Shown: piece after piece, positions 1 through 7,941 of the stretch | How positions within the stretch are numbered: the first letter of the stretch is position 1 | Layout: every line of letters begins with the position of its first letter | Origin: DATEPR01 sp036502345 | GTDB lineage: Bacteria; Actinomycetota; Actinomycetes; Mycobacteriales; Pseudonocardiaceae | Assembly (NCBI GenBank): GCA_036502345.1 | Contig: DASXYT010000244.1 | Span: forward strand, 1 to 18,514 | Direction of reading: 5' to 3' | Length of the DNA stretch: 18,514 nt | Notes under the pieces: generated by a model | The model's database searches: none | Seen by the model: only the letters and a program-made list of their open reading frames with translations | Told to the model about the DNA's origin: nothing | Made by a program: the position numbers and the translations under genes

Positions 1-2
1 AA

Positions 3-1550
3 CTAGATGTCGCGGAACGACTCGATGCTCGCGCCGAGGGCGTTCAGGCGGGCGGCGAGGTCCTCGTAGCCGCGGTTGATCACGTACACGTCACGCAGCA
101 CCGACGTGCCCTTGGCGGCGAGCATGGCCAGCAGCACCACCACACCGGGCCGCAGCGCCGGCGGGCAGATCACCTCGCCGCCCGACCAGTGCGTCGGGCC
201 CTCGACGTAGACGCGGTGCGGGTCCAGCAGGGTCACGGTGGCGCCGAGCTTGGTCAACTCGGTCAGGTACAGCGCCCTGTTCTCGTAGACCCAGTCGTGG
301 ATCAGTGTCGAGCCGTGCGCCGTGGCCGCGATCAACGCGAAGAACGGCAGGTTGTCGATGTTCAGCCCGGGGAACGGCATCGGGTGGATCTTGTCCCTCG
401 GCGCGCGCAGCAGGGACGGCCGCACGGTGAGATCGACGAGCCTGGTCCGACCGTTGGCCGCCGGATACTCCTCGGTGCGGTCGTAGTCCAGGCCCATCTC
501 CTCCAGCAGCGCCAGTTCGATCTCCAGGAACTCGATCGGCACCCGCTGGATGGTGATCTCCGACCCGGTGACGATCGCGGCGGTGAGTAGGCTCATCGCC
601 TCGATCGGGTCCTCGGACGGTGCGTAGTCGACGTCCTTGTTGATGTCGGCCATGCCGTGCACGGTCAGCGTCGTGGTGCCGATGCCCTCCACCCGCACGC
701 CCAGCGCGGTCAGGTAGAAGCACAGGTCCTGCACCATGTAGTTGGAACTGGCGTTGCGGATCACGGTCGTGCCGGGACGCCGGGCCGCCGCCATCAGGAC
801 GTTCTCGGTGACGGTGTCCCCGCGTTCGGTGAGCACGATCGGCCGCTGCGGCCACGCGTCGACGTCCACCCTGGCGTGGTAGTTGCCGTCGGTGGCCTTC
901 ACTTCCAGGCCGAACGGGCGCAGCGCGGTCAGGTGCGGTTCGACGGTCCTGGTGCCCAGCGCGCAACCGCCGGCGTAGGGGAGTTCGAACTCGGTCCTGT
1001 GGTGCATCAGCGGGCCGAGGAACATGATGATGCTCCGGGTGCGGCGGGCCGCTTCGACGTCCATGCCGGCCAGGTTGAACTCGGCAGGCGGCACGATTTC
1101 CAGGTCGTTGTCGGCGCCGATCCACCTGGTGCGCACGCCGATGCTGTTGAGCACTTCCAGTATGCGGTTGACCTCTTCGATCCTGGCCACCTTGCGCAGC
1201 GTGGTGCGCCCGGAGTTGAGCAGCGCGGCACACAGCAGCGCGACGCCGGCGTTCTTGCTGGACTTGACGCTGATGCTGCCGGACAGTTCCCGGCCGCCGA
1301 CCACCCGCAGGTGCATCGGCCCGGACCGGCCCAGCGACACGATCTCCGAGTCGAGCGCCTTGCTGATCCTGGTCAGCATCTCCAGGCTGAGGTTCTGGTT
1401 GCCCTGTTCGATCCGGTTGACCGCGCTCTGACTGGTGCCCAGCGCGTCGGCCAGTTGTGCCTGGGTCCACCCGCGGTGCTTGCGGGAGTCCCGGATCAGG
1501 GTGCCGATTCGGCGCAGGTAGTCACCGAGCAACAACGTTCCGTCCGCCAT
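3..1550 (-). CDS. XRE helix-turn-helix domain fused to MurA-like UDP-GlcNAc enolpyruvyl transferase
   Basis: Residues about 10-72 form an XRE/Cro-type helix-turn-helix (core QLADALGTSQSAVNRIEQG). Residues about 79-515 are a full MurA/EPSP-synthase-type domain. MurA transfers enolpyruvyl from PEP to UDP-GlcNAc, the first committed step of peptidoglycan synthesis, in the cytoplasm. The key residues are present: K99-N100 (KN of the UDP-GlcNAc site), C196 in GGCALGTR (the PEP-binding, fosfomycin-target Cys), R201, D399 in PGLNIDN (general base position) and R467 in ALRPG. At 515 residues it is about 90 longer than ordinary MurA, the excess being the HTH. The frame opens at a GTG at 1598, but I prefer the ATG at 1550: a TATGGT -10-like box (1559-1564) lies 8 bases before it, fitting leaderless translation, and a palindrome sits in the extra stretch. 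It is last in the minus-strand block. It could be a second MurA for specialised metabolism or an enzyme-regulator; the fold is certain, the role is not. Confidence 0.93.
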   Translation of the reverse strand: MADGTLLLGDYLRRIGTLIRDSRKHRGWTQAQLADALGTSQSAVNRIEQGNQNLSLEMLTRISKALDSEIVSLGRSGPMHLRVVGGRELSGSISVKSSKNAGVALLCAALLNSGRTTLRKVARIEEVNRILEVLNSIGVRTRWIGADNDLEIVPPAEFNLAGMDVEAARRTRSIIMFLGPLMHHRTEFELPYAGGCALGTRTVEPHLTALRPFGLEVKATDGNYHARVDVDAWPQRPIVLTERGDTVTENVLMAAARRPGTTVIRNASSNYMVQDLCFYLTALGVRVEGIGTTTLTVHGMADINKDVDYAPSEDPIEAMSLLTAAIVTGSEITIQRVPIEFLEIELALLEEMGLDYDRTEEYPAANGRTRLVDLTVRPSLLRAPRDKIHPMPFPGLNIDNLPFFALIAATAHGSTLIHDWVYENRALYLTELTKLGATVTLLDPHRVYVEGPTHWSGGEVICPPALRPGVVVLLAMLAAKGTSVLRDVYVINRGYEDLAARLNALGASIESFRDI

Positions 1551-1558
1551 GGGGCGGG

Positions 1559-1576
1559 ACCATATCTCACATGTGA
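1559..1576 (-). promoter_or_regulatory. Candidate leaderless promoter and operator for the XRE-MurA gene
   Basis: On the minus strand a perfect 10-bp palindrome TCACATGTGA (1567-1576) is followed at once by TATGGT (1559-1564), which matches the actinomycete -10 pattern TANNNT and ends 8 bases before the ATG at 1550. No -35 is convincing. The palindrome would lie in the promoter spacer, a usual place for an autorepressor, and the gene's own product has an HTH domain. It is inferred from position only; the alternative GTG start at 1598 would make this coding DNA. Confidence 0.35.
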
Positions 1577-1624
1577 TGTGGCCGCCGATCGGACGCACCC
1601 TAACCAGCGATCAACGCGAGATCC

Positions 1625-2836
1625 TTATGCGTGCGATGACGTTCGGTAGTGGACCACGGCGGCACGAAGACCGATGACCACGTCCCCGTCGTGGTAGGCC
1701 CGCTCCGCCGGTTCGATCGCGGACAGGATGCCACGGTAACTGACCGCGTCCCGGAGTCCGGCCAGCGGCACGATCAGTTCGACGGCCCGCTCCGGATCAC
1801 TGCCCGGTACCGCGCGCCGCCAGAACTCGCACCACACGCCGGTCAACGAGGGCGTCGGCCCACCCGGTTCCCAGTCCCGCAGCCGGATCATGTCCAGCGC
1901 CGGGTGCGCGATGATGCTGTCGCCCCAGTCGATGAGCTTTGTGGACGTGCCGTCCGACCGCACGTTGCCGGGGTGGAAATCGCCGTGCACCAGAGTGTCG
2001 GGCACGCCACAGTCGGCGAGTGCCGCGAACCGGGCTGCCAGGCCGCTGACCAGGTCGTCCAGCACCCGCCGGTCGGCCGCTGGCAGCAGTCCGGCATCGT
2101 GTTGAACCATCTTCTCGACCTGTTGCCGGAACGGCTCGGCACGCACGTCCGGCACACCGAGCGCGAGCAGTTCGGCCACTCGCTCGACGGCGTCGACCTG
2201 GATGTCCAGCAGCGCGGCCAGAAAGCCGGCCCGCTCGTCGGCACCCGCGCCAAAACGGTCGGTGCCCGGGATGTCGGCCATCAGCAGCCGAGCGCCGTCG
2301 GTGGCCACCACAACCGGGGTGGTCGGCCGGCCCAGCCAGCGCAGCAAGGCGCCCTCGTGCGCGAAGAACGGCGGCACCTCCTTGAGCCAGACCGGCCCGG
2401 CGTCGGTGTCCAACCGCCAGATCGAGGACAGGTTCCAGGTGCGCATCTGGTGCGCGCCCGACATCGTCCTGCCCTGCTCGGCGAGTACACCCTCGGCCCA
2501 CGCGACCGAAGCCGCAGGCCCACCCGGCTTCGCCCAGGGCAGTCGCAGCGGCTGCGGGTCCGTCCACTGCGGCCGAACCGCGCCGCGGTCCAGCCCGGCG
2601 ATCGGCGGCCCGTCGTACTGTGCGAGATAGGTCACAGCGCCACCCGGCGTGGTCGGCTGGTCGGCGGACAGGAACCGCAGCACGGTGACCTCGACGCCGC
2701 ACGCCTCGCGAGCCAGGGCCACCACGTCGTCGACGTTCGGCCAGAACGCGGCAGCGGTCGGTCCGGGCAGCGCGAGGGACCCGAGCGGCCGTCCCAGCCG
2801 GTCGACCAGCGCGAGTGTCACAGTCCGGGTCAGCAC
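1625..2836 (-). CDS. APH-family phosphotransferase (small-molecule kinase) with extra N-terminal domain
   Basis: Residues about 125-403 carry an aminoglycoside-phosphotransferase/choline-kinase fold: HGDFHPGN at 284-291 (catalytic Asp and metal-binding Asn) and IDWGD at 302-306 (DFG-equivalent Mg site). K152 in WLKE is a likely ATP-binding lysine. The family phosphorylates hydroxyls of diverse small molecules; the motifs do not reveal the substrate, so resistance should not be assumed. The first 110 or so residues are an additional alpha/beta-looking domain faintly like a Nudix fold but with no Nudix box. The frame stays open to 2902, overlapping the permease gene, but the GTG at 2836 leaves a 10-base gap after the permease stop and begins where the protein becomes domain-like. 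It is 403 residues, with no strong ribosome site. It lies between the catabolic operon and the XRE-MurA gene and is probably cotranscribed with the former. Confidence 0.85.
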   Translation of the reverse strand: MLTRTVTLALVDRLGRPLGSLALPGPTAAAFWPNVDDVVALAREACGVEVTVLRFLSADQPTTPGGAVTYLAQYDGPPIAGLDRGAVRPQWTDPQPLRLPWAKPGGPAASVAWAEGVLAEQGRTMSGAHQMRTWNLSSIWRLDTDAGPVWLKEVPPFFAHEGALLRWLGRPTTPVVVATDGARLLMADIPGTDRFGAGADERAGFLAALLDIQVDAVERVAELLALGVPDVRAEPFRQQVEKMVQHDAGLLPAADRRVLDDLVSGLAARFAALADCGVPDTLVHGDFHPGNVRSDGTSTKLIDWGDSIIAHPALDMIRLRDWEPGGPTPSLTGVWCEFWRRAVPGSDPERAVELIVPLAGLRDAVSYRGILSAIEPAERAYHDGDVVIGLRAAVVHYRTSSHA

Positions 2837-2846
2837 CCGTGGAAGG

Positions 2847-4223
2847 TTAGGCCGGTGCGTCGACCGCGTCGTCCGATTTTGGTCGGCGGATCGCCAGCGC
2901 ACCCTTCATGACCACCAGCAGCACCGTGCCCACGATCAGCGGCTGACCGAGGATCAGCCCGACGACGGTGGGCAGCGCGGCCAACGTGGGCGCCGGCACG
3001 AACAGCCCGCCGATCGCGGTGATGAACGGGACGCCTGCGATCAGCAGGTTGCGCTGGTCCCAGTGCACCTGCGACAGCACGTCGACGGCACTGCCGAACA
3101 GCACACCGAACAACACCATGCCCACCGCGGCCAACACCGGCAGCGGCACCGCCTCCAGCAGACTGTCGAACGGCTTGAGCCCGCCGAGCACCAACAGGAT
3201 GATGCCGGTGGTGAGCGTGACGTAGCGCGAACCCACCCTGGTCACCCGCAGCAGGCCGATGTTGTCCGGGTAGGCCAGGGTGGACAGACCGCCGAACACG
3301 CTGCCGACCGTGCTGCCCAGCACCTCGCCGAACACGCCCTGCGCCACCCGGAACCCGCTCAGGTGCTGCTCGCCCCACTTGGCGACGACGTCGTAGGTCG
3401 CGATGCTCTCCGCGATGGCCGGCAGCATCGTGATGAAGAAGATGACCACCAGGCTGCCGTCCACGGAGAACCCGAACGGGAAGAACTTGGGCACGGCGAT
3501 ACCGACGTTGTGCGTGACGTTGCCGAACGTCGTCGGCTCGAACAGCGCGTACACCACGGTGCCCACCACAACGCCGAGCAGCACAGCACCCCGGCGCAGG
3601 ATGTTTCCCTTGGGCAGCACGGTGAACACGATGACGAGGACGGCGCCGACCGCACCCGCGATCAGGTTGATGCCGGGGAAGCCGGGACTGGCCGGGGTGC
3701 CCAGCCAGTTGGGCAGCGCCGTGTTCGTCAACTGGGTGGCCAGGATCAGGATGATCACACCGGACACGATCGGGTCACGCACGAACTTGCCGAGCACGGT
3801 GACCAGCCCGAACCGCTTCAGCGGAATGGCCAGCACACACCAGATGGCGCCCGCGATCACCATCGAGCCGAACGCGGCACCCAGCCCGCCGTGCCGGTGG
3901 CCGACGGCGAGCAGCGCGGCCAGCGTGCCGGCGTACGGGCCCTGGATGATCGGCAGCCGCAGCAGGAACACCGACTGGAGGATCACCACCAGCCCGGAGG
4001 TCATGAACGTGATCCCGTAGAGGTAGGCGGTGTCGGTGGGGGACAGCTTGAACGCGGCACCCAGCAGTGCGGGGAAGATCAGCAGCCCCGCCATGCCGAG
4101 GATGTTCTGCACGCCGAGACCGATCGCGGTGGGCACCGGGACCCGCTCGTCGATCCCGACGTCGAAGACCTTCCGCGCGGGAGGCGCGGTGGTCTCCTGC
4201 TCCGGATCGGTCGTGGCGGTCAT
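2847..4223 (-). CDS. NCS2 (nucleobase-ascorbate transporter) family permease
   Basis: This is a 458-residue polytopic membrane protein with about 12-14 hydrophobic segments from residue 33 to 450, and a hydrophilic N-terminus without a signal peptide. Family marks include QNILGMAG in the first helix, AES-I-A-T-Y-D at 271-278 (E272 matches the substrate-binding glutamate of the UraA/UapA type), and a NAT signature variant DNIGLLRVTR at 320-329, which has Asp where most members have Gln/Glu. NCS2 proteins import xanthine, uric acid, uracil or related heterocycles with protons or sodium. The start overlaps the stop of the Mo-hydroxylase large subunit by 4 bases (ATGA), with GGAG seven bases upstream. 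This gene order strongly suggests that it imports the substrate of that hydroxylase. Exact specificity is unknown. Confidence 0.93.
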   Translation of the reverse strand: MTATTDPEQETTAPPARKVFDVGIDERVPVPTAIGLGVQNILGMAGLLIFPALLGAAFKLSPTDTAYLYGITFMTSGLVVILQSVFLLRLPIIQGPYAGTLAALLAVGHRHGGLGAAFGSMVIAGAIWCVLAIPLKRFGLVTVLGKFVRDPIVSGVIILILATQLTNTALPNWLGTPASPGFPGINLIAGAVGAVLVIVFTVLPKGNILRRGAVLLGVVVGTVVYALFEPTTFGNVTHNVGIAVPKFFPFGFSVDGSLVVIFFITMLPAIAESIATYDVVAKWGEQHLSGFRVAQGVFGEVLGSTVGSVFGGLSTLAYPDNIGLLRVTRVGSRYVTLTTGIILLVLGGLKPFDSLLEAVPLPVLAAVGMVLFGVLFGSAVDVLSQVHWDQRNLLIAGVPFITAIGGLFVPAPTLAALPTVVGLILGQPLIVGTVLLVVMKGALAIRRPKSDDAVDAPA

Positions 4224-6571
4224 ACCGGTTCTCCAACCACTGCGGCGGCCTGGATCGCGTCGACGATCCGTGCCGGTGTCACAGGTGCTCGATTGATCCG
4301 CGCCCCCAGCGGCCGCAGCGCGTCCTCGATGGCGTTCGCGATCGCGGCAGGCGCCGGGATCGTGCCACCCTCGCCGGCGCCCTTGGCGCCCAACGGGTTC
4401 AGCGGACTCGGGGTCTGGATGTGGAACAACTCCACCTTCGGCACTTCCGTCGCCGACACCAGCGTGTAGTCCAGATAACTGGCGGCCTGTGGCTGGGCGT
4501 CGGAGTCGTAGGCGGCTTCCTCGTACATCGCGTTGCCGATGCCGTGCGCGAAACCGCCGATCACCTGGCCGTCCACCAGTCTCGGGTTGATCACCGTGCC
4601 GCAGTCGTGGCCGATGATGTAGCGCAGCACCGAGATGCCGCCGGTGTCCGGGTCGACTTCGACCACGGCGGCGTGCGCCCCGCTGGCGTAGGCCGCGCGG
4701 GCCGGCGCGAAGTAGCTGGAGGTCTCCAGGCCGGCCTGCACACCCTTGGGCAGCGTGATGCCGTGCTTGCCGATGTTGGCCACCTGCGCCAGTTCCAGCA
4801 GCGTCTTCGAGTTCTCCACGTCACCGTCGCGGCAGGCCCGGTCACCGATGAAGCTGATGTCTGCCGCGTGGCACTTCAGCAGGATCGCCGCGGTGTCCAG
4901 CAGCCGTTCCCGCATCTGCTGCGCAGCCTGGTACACGGCGGGACCGGCGGTGGCGGTGATGCGGGAGGCGAACGTGCCCTGCCCGAACGGGATCTTGCTG
5001 GTGTCACCGGTGGTCACGTAGATGTGGTCCATGTTCAGGCCCAGGGCGTCGGACGCGATCTGCGCGTACACCGTCTCGTAGCCCTGGCCCTGCCCTGCCG
5101 CGGCCAGCGTGACCAGGATCTTGCCCTTGTTGGTCAGCCGGACCTTCGCGCCCTCGTACGGGCCGAGGCCACAGCCTTCCACGTAGACAGCCAGCCCGAT
5201 GCCGACCATCCGGCCCTGCGCGCGCATCTCCGCCTGCCACTCGCGGGTCTTCGCGTACTCCAGCCGCTCCAGCGTGCCCGACAGCAGCGCGGGGAAGTCA
5301 CCGCTGTCGTAGGTCAGCGGACTACCGTCGCGGAAGGTGATACCGACCTCGTAGGGAAACTCGTCGGCCTGGATCAGGTTGCGTTCCCGCACGGTCGCCG
5401 GATCGAGGTCCAGGTGCTCTGCGATCCGGTCCATCATGCGTTCCATCGCGAACACCGCCTGCGGCCGACCGGCGCCCCGCACCGACGACGTTGGCACCAT
5501 GTTCGTGTAGCAGGCCAGCAACTCGATGTGGATGTTGGGCACGTGATAGGGCCCCGGCACGGTGCTGGTGGTGATCGAGGGCACCTGGAGCCCGGCGCAG
5601 TAGGCACCCTGGTCGTGCTCGACGAAGTCCTGCACAGCGATGAGGTGACCGTCGTCGTCGAACGCGACCTCGATGCGGTGTGTCTGGGAGCGCTCCATCA
5701 TGGCGCTGACGAAGTTCTCCTGCCGGTCCTCGACCCACTTGACCGGCCGTTCCAGCAGCTTGGCCACCCATGGGATGACCACTTCCTCGCCGTAGAACTG
5801 GGCCTTAGGACCGAAGCCGCCGCCGACGTCGGCAGGCGCGATGATCCGGATGTCGTCCTCGGGCATCTCGTAGATCACCGAAAGCTGCTGACGCGCGTAG
5901 TGCGGGGACTGGGTGGTGTCCCAGACGATCAGCTGCTCGGTGGTCAGGTCGAAGCGCGCGGCCACCGCCCTGGTCTCCATCGAGTGGCCGCCGCCGCGCA
6001 TCACGAAGAACTCGCCGGAGAGGCGATGCGGTGCCTCCCGCAGCGCCTTCTCGGTGTCGCCCGCGTCCTGCATCAGCTTCACGGCGACGTTGGTCTCCGC
6101 GCCCTCGTGCGCCATCGGCGCGTCCGGGGCGAGTGCCGCCGCCGTCGACCCGATGGCCGGCAGCTCCTCGTAGTCGACCTCGATCAGTTCCAGCGCGTCC
6201 TCGGCCAGATAACGCGAATCGGCGACGACGATGGCGATCGGCTCGCCGACGTAGTGCACGGCCTTCGGCGGCATCGGCAACCGGGGATAGTTGATCAACT
6301 GCGGGTGCAACACCTTGGGCGCCAACGGTTTCTGGATCTCCACCAGGTCGGCGCCGGTGTACACGGCGACCACGCCGGGCAGCTCGCGGGCCGCGTCGGC
6401 GTCGATGCTCAGGATGTTGGCGTGCGCGAACATGGACCGCAGGAACGCGGCGTGCAGCACACCGGGCAGTTCCAGGTCATCCAGGTAGCGGCCGCGTCCG
6501 GTGAGCAGTCGGTCGTCCTCGCGCCGCTCGATACCGGCGCCGATCATGCCCTTGACCGCGACTTCACTCAT
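4220..6571 (-). CDS. Molybdopterin-binding large subunit of xanthine-dehydrogenase-family hydroxylase (CoxL-like)
   Basis: A 783-residue aldehyde oxidase/xanthine dehydrogenase large subunit. N-terminal residues 11-150 are the a/b hammerhead domain (IGAGIERREDDRLLTGRGRY). GGGFGPK at 250-256 and VRGAGRP at 364-370 are molybdopterin-binding loops, and GAKGAGEGG near 728-736 carries the catalytic glutamate (about E734). The enzyme inserts a water-derived hydroxyl into a C-H bond of an aromatic heterocycle or aldehyde. The active-site loop has RGAGR, not the CSFR motif of genuine carbon monoxide dehydrogenase, so a CO dehydrogenase call is excluded. It overlaps the 2Fe-2S gene by 8 bases and has AAGGAGG 6-7 bases upstream of its ATG. 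It should assemble with the M and S subunits encoded just upstream as an (LMS)2 cytosolic complex. The substrate is inferred only as a heterocycle. Confidence 0.95.
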   Translation of the reverse strand: MSEVAVKGMIGAGIERREDDRLLTGRGRYLDDLELPGVLHAAFLRSMFAHANILSIDADAARELPGVVAVYTGADLVEIQKPLAPKVLHPQLINYPRLPMPPKAVHYVGEPIAIVVADSRYLAEDALELIEVDYEELPAIGSTAAALAPDAPMAHEGAETNVAVKLMQDAGDTEKALREAPHRLSGEFFVMRGGGHSMETRAVAARFDLTTEQLIVWDTTQSPHYARQQLSVIYEMPEDDIRIIAPADVGGGFGPKAQFYGEEVVIPWVAKLLERPVKWVEDRQENFVSAMMERSQTHRIEVAFDDDGHLIAVQDFVEHDQGAYCAGLQVPSITTSTVPGPYHVPNIHIELLACYTNMVPTSSVRGAGRPQAVFAMERMMDRIAEHLDLDPATVRERNLIQADEFPYEVGITFRDGSPLTYDSGDFPALLSGTLERLEYAKTREWQAEMRAQGRMVGIGLAVYVEGCGLGPYEGAKVRLTNKGKILVTLAAAGQGQGYETVYAQIASDALGLNMDHIYVTTGDTSKIPFGQGTFASRITATAGPAVYQAAQQMRERLLDTAAILLKCHAADISFIGDRACRDGDVENSKTLLELAQVANIGKHGITLPKGVQAGLETSSYFAPARAAYASGAHAAVVEVDPDTGGISVLRYIIGHDCGTVINPRLVDGQVIGGFAHGIGNAMYEEAAYDSDAQPQAASYLDYTLVSATEVPKVELFHIQTPSPLNPLGAKGAGEGGTIPAPAAIANAIEDALRPLGARINRAPVTPARIVDAIQAAAVVGEPV

Positions 6572-7067
6572 CCGAGGCCTCCTTGCTGGCGTCCAGCACC
6601 GCCTGCACCAGCCCGGTGTAGCCGGTGCAGCGGCAGATGTTGCCCGACAGCACGTCCCTGGCCTCAGCCTCGTCGGTGATCGGCCCCTCGCGCAGCGCGG
6701 CGGTCAGGGTCATCAGGAAACCTGACGTGCAGAAACCGCACTGCAGAGCGTAGTTCTTCTTGAACGCCTGCTGCAGCGGTCCGAGTTCGCCCTCACCGGC
6801 CAGGCCCTCCACGGTCTCCACCTGGCAGCCGTCGGCCTGCACAGCCAGCATCAGGCAGGACCGGACCGCGGCGCCGTCCACGATCACCGTGCACGCCCCG
6901 CACACGCCGTGCTCACAGCCGAGGTGGGTACCGGTCAGGCGCAGCCGTTCGCGCAGGAAGTCGGCCAGCGTGAGCCGGTCGTCCACCACGTGCTGGCGGT
7001 TGCTGCCGTTCACCGTGACCGAGATCAGATGGCCCGGAGCCTCGACGCCGAGTTCCGCATCATGCAT
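6564..7067 (-). CDS. 2Fe-2S small subunit of xanthine-dehydrogenase-family hydroxylase (CoxS-like)
   Basis: A 167-residue electron-transfer subunit with both expected iron-sulfur clusters. A plant-ferredoxin-type site uses C51, C56, C59 and C71 (GCEHGVCGACT, then RSC), and the second, helical-domain cluster uses C110, C113, C145 and C147 (QCGFC, ICRCTGY). Electrons pass from the molybdenum centre through these clusters to the FAD of the M subunit. The frame extends to 7121, but the ATG at 7067 is chosen because AGGAGG lies six bases upstream of it and the family normally begins here. The start overlaps the end of the FAD-subunit gene by 8 bases and the stop overlaps the large-subunit start by 8 bases, indicating translational coupling. 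Confidence 0.96.
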   Translation of the reverse strand: MHDAELGVEAPGHLISVTVNGSNRQHVVDDRLTLADFLRERLRLTGTHLGCEHGVCGACTVIVDGAAVRSCLMLAVQADGCQVETVEGLAGEGELGPLQQAFKKNYALQCGFCTSGFLMTLTAALREGPITDEAEARDVLSGNICRCTGYTGLVQAVLDASKEASDE

Positions 7068-7941
7068 GGGAAACCTCCTGCTGTGCCCGCACGTCGGCGA
7101 GGGCGCGCCGCACCAGCACACCGGTCAGGCGCTGTCGGTACGCCGCGCTGGCGTGGATGTCACCGGTCGGATCGACACCGTCGCGGGCCAGGTTCTCCGC
7201 CTCACGCAGCACGTCGTTGGCCAGCCGCTGACCCAGCAGCATGTCCTCGACCTCGCTGAGCCGGTGCGGGGTCGGCGCGACACCGGCGGCCGCGATCCGG
7301 CACGCCCTGACCACACCGGCATCGTCGAGTTGGCAGAGGACGGCGACCCCGGCCAGCGCGAAGTCACCGCGCCGGGTGGCGAACTCCTGGAACGCCGAGT
7401 ACGTGTCCGGCCCCGGCAGGTTGACCCGCACCCGCAGCAGCATCTCGTCCGGCTCAAGCGCTGTGGTCAGGTGGAACTCGAAGAAGTCGGCCACCGGAAT
7501 CGTGCGGGTGCCGCGTGCGGACGCGACCGTGAACGTGGCGTCCAGCACCGCCATCACGCTGGGCAGTTCGGCCGACGGGTCGGCGTGCGCGAGGCTGCCG
7601 CACACCGTGCCCCGGTTGCGGATCTGCGGGTGCGCGACCTGGTGCAGCGCCTGGGTGAGGATCGGCAGCGCCGCGGCCACCTGCGCCGAGCGCTCCACGT
7701 GCCGCTGCCGCACCAGCGCCGGGATGGCCACCGTGTCGGCGGCCCAGCTGACCTCGGTGAGCTCGGCGTCGATCCGGTTGATGTCGATCAGGTGCTCGAT
7801 CTGGGCCAGCCGGAAGTTCAGCATCGGCATCAGGCTCTGGCCACCGGCCAGCACCTTCGACTCGTCGCCGTACTCGTGCAGCATCGCCAGCGCCTCGTCC
7901 AGCTCACGGGGCGCGTGGTAGACGAACCTGCTCGGTTTCAT
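7060..7941 (-). CDS. FAD-binding medium subunit of xanthine-dehydrogenase-family hydroxylase (CoxM-like)
   Basis: A 293-residue subunit of the usual family length, beginning MKPSRFVYHAP. FAD-binding marks are AGGQS at 32-36 and TVCGSLAHADPSAELP at 112-127, followed by the C-terminal CO-dehydrogenase flavoprotein domain. It accepts electrons from the 2Fe-2S subunit and passes them to an external acceptor. The frame is open well upstream to 8268, but that extension is out-of-frame shadow of the hydrolase gene; the ATG at 7941 overlaps the hydrolase stop by 4 bases (ATGA). The ribosome-binding site is weak, so expression probably depends on coupling to the preceding gene. The M-S-L order matches many coxMSL-type operons. 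Confidence 0.95.
   Translation of the reverse strand: MKPSRFVYHAPRELDEALAMLHEYGDESKVLAGGQSLMPMLNFRLAQIEHLIDINRIDAELTEVSWAADTVAIPALVRQRHVERSAQVAAALPILTQALHQVAHPQIRNRGTVCGSLAHADPSAELPSVMAVLDATFTVASARGTRTIPVADFFEFHLTTALEPDEMLLRVRVNLPGPDTYSAFQEFATRRGDFALAGVAVLCQLDDAGVVRACRIAAAGVAPTPHRLSEVEDMLLGQRLANDVLREAENLARDGVDPTGDIHASAAYRQRLTGVLVRRALADVRAQQEVSHA

Noticed and set aside
1625..2836. Aminoglycoside resistance gene
   Set aside because: The APH fold is shared with many metabolite kinases. Operon context and the extra N-terminal domain do not support drug resistance.
2649..6679. Very long open frames on the plus strand opposite the permease and Mo-hydroxylase genes (up to about 870 codons)
   Set aside because: Their translations are low-complexity runs of Arg, His, Gly, Pro and Gln without any domain. 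They arise from strong GC bias at third positions of the real minus-strand genes.
4220..7941. Aerobic carbon monoxide dehydrogenase (coxMSL)
   Set aside because: Gene order agrees, but the large subunit has VRGAGR instead of the CSFR active-site loop with the copper-binding Cys.
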